Assembly: GCA_025350775.1 (NCBI GenBank)
Contig: JANXXF010000255.1
Coordinates: forward strand, 1-13,941
DNA: 13,941 bases
Direction: 5' to 3'
Source of the DNA: Actinomycetes bacterium
GTDB taxonomy: Bacteria; Actinomycetota; Thermoleophilia; Gaiellales; Gaiellaceae
In this document: positions 12,926-13,941 of the stretch, piece after piece
How the letters are laid out: the number at the start of each line of letters is the position of its first letter
Numbering within the stretch: position 1 is the stretch's first letter
Translations under genes and position numbers: made by a program
Notes under the pieces: model-generated
Seen by the model: only the letters and a program-made list of their open reading frames with translations
The model's database searches: none
Told to the model about the DNA's origin: nothing

Positions 12926-13254
12926 TCAGTGCTCCGGTGTCGCCGCGATCGCGTCCATCAACGCGTCGATCTCCTCGCCGCCGGCGATGCCCTTCGCCTC
13001 GAGAATCGACTCGAGCGCGGCGAGCCAGCGCTCGTAGTAGCTCCACTCCTCGGCAGGATGGCCTGCGGCCTCCCAGGCCGCGATCTCGACGATCAGCCGC
13101 TCGCGGAACTCGTCCCAGGTGAAGCTGCCCGCCTGCGAGAGGCCGACGGCGAGGCCGAAGGCCCGGCTCTCCCAGGGGGCGTCGAACACGAGCTCGCCGT
13201 TGAGGCGCGGCAGCGCGGCCGTACCAGTCATGTACGCGACAGCGTCCTCGACGC

Positions 13255-13258
<4 letters not shown>
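12926..13258 (-). CDS. Nitrile hydratase accessory protein (activator / metallochaperone type)
   Basis: A 110-residue protein similar to the small accessory proteins encoded beside nitrile hydratase, themselves related to the N-terminal part of the beta subunit. They help load the metal and oxidise the active-site cysteines. Visible family features are LPRLNGELVFDAPWESRAFG (about residues 17-36), then GLSQAGSFTWDEFRERLIVEI and a YYERWLAALESIL helix. The length is normal for the accessory protein and far too short for a complete beta subunit. The ATG overlaps the alpha-subunit stop (ATGA, 13255-13258), so translation is coupled and the two products are made together. The gene ends 28 nt from the convergent cyclophilin gene. 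Confidence 0.85.

Positions 13259-13941
<683 letters not shown>

Overview
The window is chromosomal DNA from a very GC-rich bacterium, most likely an actinobacterium. Leaderless-looking starts, GTG/TTG initiation, a tRNA gene without encoded CCA and the gene families fit Thermoleophilia (Gaiellales/Solirubrobacterales-like). That placement is inference from style, not from a marker gene. Most of the window is ordinary housekeeping and cell-envelope DNA.

Layout, left to right. At 1-439 (minus) lie the first 71 codons of a HAD-type hydrolase and, just upstream of it, the remains of a nitrilase-family gene that has lost its catalytic core and carries a 5-bp tandem duplication. A plus-strand MFS exporter (481-1731) follows, then tRNA-Pro(CGG) with a textbook UUCG terminator (minus). 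Next are a short SSB, a Nif3-family metal protein, a 57-codon helix-turn-helix-like small protein with a possible uORF leader, and a long-chain acyl-CoA synthetase (all plus). At 5555-8023 a divergent pair encodes two secreted cell-wall proteins that share a PcsB-like coiled-coil module but end in different catalytic domains: NlpC/P60 (minus) and 3D (plus). A NarL-type response regulator (plus) then meets ligA (minus) tail to tail at a shared CTAG. ligA, a Gph/PpaX-like phosphatase and truA form a tightly packed minus-strand operon, divergent from a secreted cyclophilin (plus). At the right end are a nitrile hydratase accessory protein and a Co-type nitrile hydratase alpha subunit (minus), translationally coupled. 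The alpha subunit has an Asp-His repeat tract at its N-terminus.

The last 58 bases are an exact reverse complement of 13417-13474, inside the nitrile hydratase alpha gene. The fold-back happens at the Asp-His hexanucleotide repeat. This looks like an assembly or amplification artefact at a contig end, so the 5' end of the alpha gene should not be trusted.

Window-wide, seven starts have a TANNNT box 6-11 nt upstream and little or no Shine-Dalgarno sequence. ssb, the 57-codon gene, the response regulator and ligA have visible ribosome-binding sites instead. I did not find a clearly new multi-gene system. The best leads are the domain-swapped cell-wall hydrolase pair, the small-protein leader, the decayed nitrilase and the fold-back at the right edge.
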